From assembly GCA_035546355.1 (NCBI GenBank), contig DATKEH010000136.1, forward strand, positions 1-6,279: DNA of 6,279 bases, in the 5' to 3' direction. The position numbers and the translations under genes were made by a program. The notes beneath the pieces were generated by a model. That model searched no databases. It worked only from the letters and a program-made list of their open reading frames with translations, and was not told where the DNA came from. Source of the DNA: DATKEH01 sp035546355 (GTDB lineage: Bacteria > Acidobacteriota > Thermoanaerobaculia > Multivoradales > JAIOJS01). The stretch's first letter is position 1. Each line of letters starts with the position of its first letter. Shown here in pieces: positions 5,030 through 6,279 of the stretch.

Positions 5030-5794
5030 TCACCGGTGCTGCCAGCGCGGCGGCCGCTTCTCCAGGAAGGCGGCGATCCCTTCGTGCATGTCGGCGGTGG
5101 CGGTGAGCTCTTCGAGATAGAGGCGCTCGGCCTCGTCGAGCGCCTCGGAGAACGGCAGGCGCTCGCCGCTGGTGACGGCGCGCTTGATCAACCTCGTCAC
5201 CGCCGCGCTGTGGGCGGTGATCGCGGCCACCAGGGACTCCAGCTCCCCCTCCAGCTGGTCGTCGGCCACCAGCCGCGAGATCAGCCCCAGACGCTCGGCT
5301 TCGACGGCGTCGAGCGTGCGGCCGGTGAGCAGCAGGTCGAGGGCCCGGTGGCGCCCCATCAGCCGCGGGTAGAGCGCGGCGGCGACCGGCGGGTAGCAGC
5401 CGAGCTTCACCTCGGGCACCCCGAAGCGGCTCCCTTCGGCCGCCACCACCAGGTCGCAGGCCGATGCCATCTCGAGCCCGCCGCCGAGGCAGTGCCCGCG
5501 CACCGCTGCGACGGTGATCGCCGGCAGCTGCCGCAGGCGGCGCACGGCGGCGTGGAAGGCGCCGAGCGCGTCTTCGATCCGCCCGGGGACGTGATCCTGC
5601 ACCGCGACGCCGGCCGAGAAGGCGCGCTCGCCGCCGCGCAGCAGCAGCACCTGCAGCTCCGCGTCGTCGGCCAGCCCCGCCAGCGCCCCGTCCAGCGCGC
5701 GCAGCGCCTCGAGGTCGAGGATGTTGAGCGGCGGACGCTCGAGGCGCAGGGTGGCGACGCGCCCGTCCCGCTCCAGGATCACCGCGCCGCTCAC
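5030..5794 (-). CDS. Crotonase family hydratase, cyclohexa-1,5-diene-1-carbonyl-CoA hydratase-like
   Basis: A 254-residue crotonase paralogue. AFSAGVAVQDHVPG at 58-71 followed by an FHAAVRRL segment (80-87), HCLGGGLEMASACDL at 101-115, and FGVPEVKLGCYPPVAA at 124-139 hold both catalytic glutamates, Glu108 and Glu128. The SAGV.V.DH.P stretch and the PPVAA in place of PGGGGTQ resemble, from memory, the dienoyl-CoA hydratases of anaerobic benzoyl-CoA degradation (Dch/BamR type). Many genomes carry such proteins without that pathway, so the substrate is open. The start is GTG at 5794-5792, which overlaps the stop of the upstream amidotransferase-like gene (GTGA) and places SGAVILERDGRV at the N-terminus like its neighbour's ETILQERDGRV. 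A longer frame upstream of this point only shadows the other gene. Family assignment is firm, specific function moderate. Confidence 0.88.
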   Translation of the reverse strand: MSGAVILERDGRVATLRLERPPLNILDLEALRALDGALAGLADDAELQVLLLRGGERAFSAGVAVQDHVPGRIEDALGAFHAAVRRLRQLPAITVAAVRGHCLGGGLEMASACDLVVAAEGSRFGVPEVKLGCYPPVAAALYPRLMGRHRALDLLLTGRTLDAVEAERLGLISRLVADDQLEGELESLVAAITAHSAAVTRLIKRAVTSGERLPFSEALDEAERLYLEELTATADMHEGIAAFLEKRPPRWQHR

Positions 5795-6279
5795 CGCGCC
5801 ACCGGCTCTCTGGCCGCCCCCGTCCGCGCCGCCACTTCGCGGGCGAAGCGCTCCCACAGCGCCCTCTGCTCGGCGAGCATCATCAGGTTCTCCGGGTGCC
5901 ACTGCACCGCCCACACCCACCATCCGGGGACGGTACCGACGGCGGCCTCGACGATGCCGTCGGGAGCCGACGCCACCGCGTGCAGCTCGGGCGCCAGCAC
6001 CTTGACCGCCTGGTGGTGGCGGGAATTGACCAGCGAGGCGTCAGCCGCCAGCAGGGCGCCCAGCTCCCCCTCCGGGTCGACCACCTGCAGGGTGTGGATC
6101 AGCGCGTCGCGCGGGAAGGAGAGGTCGTGCAGCAGCGACCCCGGCCACATCAGCTTGAGGTCCTGCCACAGCGTTCCGCCGAGGAAGGCGTTGAGGATCT
6201 GCAGGCCGCGGCAGACGCCGAACACCGGTGTGGCGCCCTCGCGGGCGCCGGCGAGGAGCTCCCACTCGAGGGTGTCGCG
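5791..6279 (-). CDS. Gamma-glutamyl-GABA hydrolase-like class I glutamine amidotransferase (peptidase C26), N-terminus outside window
   Basis: The C-terminal 162 residues of a PuuD-type hydrolase, which in characterised members cleaves a gamma-glutamyl amide bond. The frame is open to the window end and starts inside the protein with RDTLEWELLAGA, the family RD..E..L pattern. The nucleophile is Cys23 of the fragment in PVFGVCRGLQILNAFLGGTL. NSRHHQAVKVLAPELHAVA is the family's VNS.HHQAV motif. WAVQWHPE supplies the catalytic His128 and Glu130, so the triad is complete. The GTG at 6225 is the valine before FGVCRG and is not a start. About 90-100 N-terminal residues should lie beyond base 6279. 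The stop at 5793-5791 overlaps the GTG of the crotonase gene, which suggests coupled translation. The true substrate is unknown; no polyamine or GABA gene is visible beside it. Confidence 0.92.
   Translation of the reverse strand, partial: RDTLEWELLAGAREGATPVFGVCRGLQILNAFLGGTLWQDLKLMWPGSLLHDLSFPRDALIHTLQVVDPEGELGALLAADASLVNSRHHQAVKVLAPELHAVASAPDGIVEAAVGTVPGWWVWAVQWHPENLMMLAEQRALWERFAREVAARTGAAREPVAR

Noticed and set aside
5795..5923. Upstream in-frame extension of the diene-CoA hydratase-like gene
   Set aside because: These bases encode the conserved C-terminus of the amidotransferase-like protein, including its QWHPE motif, in another frame; crotonases begin near SGAVILERDG.
1..6279. CRISPR arrays, tandem repeats, tRNA genes, IS ends or phage genes
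   Set aside because: I read both strands for these and saw none; every long stretch is explained by conserved chromosomal genes with short gaps.

Overview
The window is a very GC-rich (roughly 70% or more by eye) piece of a bacterial chromosome with dense, short-spaced genes. It reads as ordinary core genome for most of its length. It holds no RNA genes, CRISPR arrays, insertion sequences, prophage genes or attachment sites that I can see. The order rplU-rpmA-obg-nadD-rsfS is the conserved ribosome/GTPase cluster of many Gram-negative lineages. The high GC, a sigma-54-activator relative, a DUF309 protein and crotonase paralogues suggest an Acidobacteriota or former 'deltaproteobacterial' organism (Myxococcota/Desulfobacterota-like). 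That placement is inference from gene content and cannot be settled from the window.

Left part, plus strand (1-4041, possibly to 4150). The window opens inside rplU (L21), followed by rpmA (L27), obg, nadD and rsfS. After rsfS comes a short sigma-54-activator-type AAA+ protein with a Fis-type HTH, then a DUF309 protein. obg/nadD (ATGA), nadD/rsfS (26 bases) and rsfS/AAA+ (GTGA) all overlap, so these four genes look translationally coupled. The products serve ribosome structure (L21, L27), 50S maturation (Obg), NAD synthesis (NadD) and ribosome silencing (RsfS). The AAA+ protein is the outlier: the GAFTGA loop and HTH are intact, but the Walker A Lys, Walker B Glu and sensor I Asn are all replaced. 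After the DUF309 stop there is a coding-like tail in the +1 frame that ends one base short of the convergent gene.

Right part, minus strand (4152-6279). Read in its own direction, this starts with a C-terminal fragment of a class I glutamine amidotransferase-like (PuuD/peptidase C26) hydrolase cut by the window end. It overlaps by GTGA a crotonase resembling cyclohexa-1,5-diene-1-carbonyl-CoA hydratases. About 100 bases further on is a canonical enoyl-CoA hydratase with a strong ribosome binding site. The two strands converge at about 4150 with almost no space between the gene ends.

The most useful oddities are the apparently ATPase-dead sigma-54 activator relative, the out-of-frame tail after DUF309, and the changed G4 motif (SKLD for NKxD) in Obg. 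I found no convincing undescribed multi-gene system.
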